In this document: positions 61,646-64,000 of the stretch, piece after piece
Layout of the letters: every line of letters begins with the position of its first letter
Position numbering within the stretch: the first letter of the stretch is position 1
Assembly: GCA_940671915.1 (NCBI GenBank)
Contig: CALNVZ010003432.1
Span: 10,229,249-10,293,248, forward strand
Source of the DNA: Paracentrotus lividus
Lineage: Eukaryota; Echinodermata; Echinoidea; Camarodonta; Echinidae
DNA length: 64,000 bases
Reading direction: 5' to 3'
Translations under genes and position numbers: made by a program
The notes under the pieces: model-generated
Seen by the model: only the letters and a program-made list of their open reading frames with translations
What the model was told of the DNA's origin: nothing
Database searches by the model: none

Positions 61646-62311
61646 AGTACCGAAGTATTGATGTCATAATCATCTGTTGTCTTGGTTACATGTTCATAAC
61701 GAGAAAGCATATGCATGAGGTTTAGCCTGCAAGTGGTCCAGCAACCAGCTAGACTCGGGCACATGTACATTCTGTTGCTGTTGTTCAATGCCAGATTATC
61801 TAGAACCAGCAACCATGACAATATCACTGGTATGACATCACACTTCGGTACTCCATATTCCTTTCTGTAATACAGATGTGTGACCATGAAGCATGGTATT
61901 CCAAATGGTTTCAAAACCGGTGGTAATATGAAAGAGATTGTAATGGTTCCCAGGAATGGTTCAAGCTGAACTGACGTTGGCAGTGTAGGACGATGATTGT
62001 AAGTCAGAAAAAGATACAGTGTCTTGAAAAAGAAGAAAGTATACTTGTATGGAAATAATAAAAGAATATAATATAACAAGCTAAAAGGACTAATATATTC
62101 TTTGCATTATTTTTCTGTAGCTTATATAGTTTATTAAGTGCAAGGAATATGGTACACGAGTTTGCGTTTGAAAGGATTCTATTCAATTTCTGTTCACTTT
62201 CCCTACACGTTCACATGCAATTCCATTTTTATTACATATGTGTAGAGAATAAATCCGGCAATGTTCTCTAAATCATTAACTGCACGGTTGTACACTTTTA
62301 TTTGAAAGTTT
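61646..62311. other. Spacer with no supported gene
   Basis: AT-rich. A 181-codon minus-strand frame crosses it (62079-61534) but overlaps the MITE and shows no domain, conserved motif or splice context. Confidence 0.55.
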
Positions 62312-62400
62312 GGTCCACTCCCATTATAACGAGATGCTCGAGACTGAGCTAATTATATATTTTTTTATGAAATTTTGTTCTACTGAACAGTAGCACGGAC
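62312..62400. mobile_element. Mariner-like MITE, left-end fragment
   Basis: GGTCCACTCCCATTATAACG then AGATGCTCGAGAC matches the family left end, minus its first bases. The right end was not found; the limit is approximate. Confidence 0.5.
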
Positions 62401-62649
62401 ACATACATATGTGAAATTGGGACCTGTAAAACCTACACAGTAACAAACAAATTGCTCAAAGACAACTCTGATAATTCAATGTTTATATAATTTATTTATA
62501 GTTCTAATCTCCAAAGAATTTAGAAAATATTGCTTAATAATCCATGATACTCACTTGCACTATCACACATATACCTTGAGCTTTGCACATGTCTTTACAA
62601 GTGCTATACTCTTTAATGGGTAATGTTGTTTCTGGACAAATAACCCCTG

Positions 62650-63174
62650 GGGTGATTCACTAACAGCTAAAATCAATCCAAAACTGGATAAAATCAATTT
62701 TAGGATCAATATCAATCCTAAAAGCAATATCGAATTTAGGGGCTGATTCACTAAACTATTAGGGATCAATTTTAGCGTGTAAATTGCTTATAACACCAGA
62801 AGCAATAATTGCCTTTAAGCATTGACTTTAGTACATTACCCTAATTTAAAATGAGCGCACGCGTGCATACTCCAATTATTTTAAACGCATGCGTAAAGCG
62901 TACATGTACCGATTTTATTGTGACATCAACAGTGAGTTGAACAATTTGCAGGCGCCAACCCATTATAACAATGATTATTCTGTGGAAATAAAATGTTCTG
63001 ATTAGTTGAATGACCGCGTTCCTGAATATTCATATATCTGTATTTGAAATCAATTTCAGCTAGCTAGCGCCTAATAGCGATTTAGTGAACCATTGAGTTG
63101 GGATCGATATTATGCTGGAATTGAATCCCCAAAATCACTTAGGAATGATCGAGACCCACGTTAGTGAATCACCC
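62650..63174. mobile_element. 525 bp element with GGGTGATTCACTAAC ends, possibly nested
   Basis: GGGTGATTCACTAAC-type left end, complement GTTAGTGAATCACCC at the right. A second inner pair, GCTGATTCACTAAACTATTA (about 62742) and GATTTAGTGAACC (about 63080), plus GGATCAAT / GGGATCGAT strings, suggests a multi-layer or nested element. Flanks on both sides hold GGACAA(C/A)TA(C/A)CCCC-like repeats, so it inserted into a minisatellite. Confidence 0.7.
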
Positions 63175-64000
63175 TCTGGACAACTATCTCCAGGACAACT
63201 ACCCCCAGCATAACTTCTCCCGTTGAAAAATCACCCCCAATACTAATTACACCCAAGGACAATTTGTGCAGGGAGGGGGAGGGTGTTGGGGTGGAGAGCT
63301 GTAATGGAGTCTTTGTCCTGGACCTGGAAGGGTAGTCAACTTTGGGGTAGTTTCCTGGAAGATAAAAGGCCTATTAACACAGTAATTGCTTTGAGCTTAT
63401 TTCTCTGGATTTACTATTCATTTACCGGAGCTCAAGATGTGCTTCATGTTACAACTATAACAGGGTCAAGGGTACTTGCACTGCCTTAACAGGATTTCTC
63501 TACTCGCTTCTTCATGTCATATGTTGTTGCTCCTGCCATCATAAACGAGTGAAGTGTCTTCTTGAAACAGCGTACATTGTAATTAATAGCACTGTTGTGT
63601 AGACAAGATACCATGCTTCTGTATTGTTCATTTAAATGTTACCTGTGAGCTTTATACGGGTACCGGTATATGAGGTCTCGAAAGACTACATGATGCCACT
63701 CATTTTGCAGTGCCTTGCATGTCTAACAAGCCCAATCTGGAAGTGACAGTCCCATCCCCCCAGTAGCAGACGCAGCCTGACGTCACACAATTAAAGTATT
63801 GGCCCATGCCCAAACATAATAGAGCTGCTATTGGCTGGGTAGGCCGTCATTTTCTTTACAAATTTTGAATCTTGGATCCACGCCTGCCCAGTTAGAGCAG
63901 ACATGATCTATTTGTAACCTTTAATACCATATACATGTCATAGCAGTAGCCTATAGGGTTTCCTTCCTCTTTTCAATTGTTCTTTGTACTTATGTTTGAT
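63175..64000. other. Right end of window, no gene recognised
   Basis: Begins with short GGACAACTACCCCCAG-like repeats (63178-63240). The 68-codon frame at 63283-63489 has no recognisable motif. No splice-framed exon was seen on either strand. Confidence 0.5.

Noticed and set aside
61534..62079. 181-codon minus-strand open frame
   Set aside because: No domain or splice context, it crosses a MITE end, and its composition is that of AT-rich spacer.
63283..63489. 68-codon frame with tryptophans near the window end
   Set aside because: No motif, no splice partner and no codon pattern distinguishing it from spacer.
1..64000. tRNA, rRNA, snoRNA or CRISPR content
   Set aside because: No tRNA A/B box pairs, rRNA-like blocks or regularly spaced direct repeats were recognised by eye; a covariance-model scan would be needed to exclude small RNAs, including any snoRNA in the NHP2 introns.

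Overview
The window reads as nuclear DNA of an invertebrate animal. Genes are split by many GT-AG introns, the DNA is AT-rich, and introns and spacers are full of short inverted-repeat transposons and homopolymer runs. The gene set is deuterostome-like, and the density of foldback elements suggests an echinoderm such as a sea urchin. The organism is inferred, not shown. There is no bacterial, viral or CRISPR content.

Layout. 1-716: promoter region. 717-6167 (+): nine-exon SAXO-family gene (stabilizer of axonemal microtubules). 8880-28306 (-): TCERG1 transcription elongation regulator, with three WW and six FF domains in 18 visible exons, convergent with SAXO; its first exon was not found. 28558-29691: tandem-array repeat. 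30015-32126: 2.1 kb inverted-repeat element with internal GTAACGTCAGTTAC motifs. 34915-37691 (-): two-finger C2H2 protein of unknown role, head to head with NHP2 at 38139-40433 (+), a core H/ACA RNP protein; they share a 447 bp spacer. 40434-44139: a cluster of foldback transposons. 44140-50903 (-): TRUB1-like pseudouridine synthase, its introns loaded with MITEs. 53848-59231 (+): RNF103-like membrane RING-H2 ubiquitin ligase in four exons. 59232-64000: its 3' flank, with three more MITEs.

The genes form no shared pathway beyond a loose RNA theme: NHP2 and TRUB1 both serve pseudouridylation, by the RNP-guided and stand-alone routes, and TCERG1 couples transcription with splicing. Exon boundaries were deduced by hand from splice motifs and reading phase. 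Nearly all junctions keep frame. The exceptions are the two most 5' visible TCERG1 exons, which need frame changes, and the TRUB1 exon 1 donor, which is ambiguous.

The most interesting material is in the repeats: the 2.1 kb GTAAC-element, two related elements that array perfect nuclear-receptor DR1 motifs between short inverted ends, a tandem array that includes the TCERG1 stop codon, and a duplicated TRUB1 exon fragment that still reads through to a splice donor.
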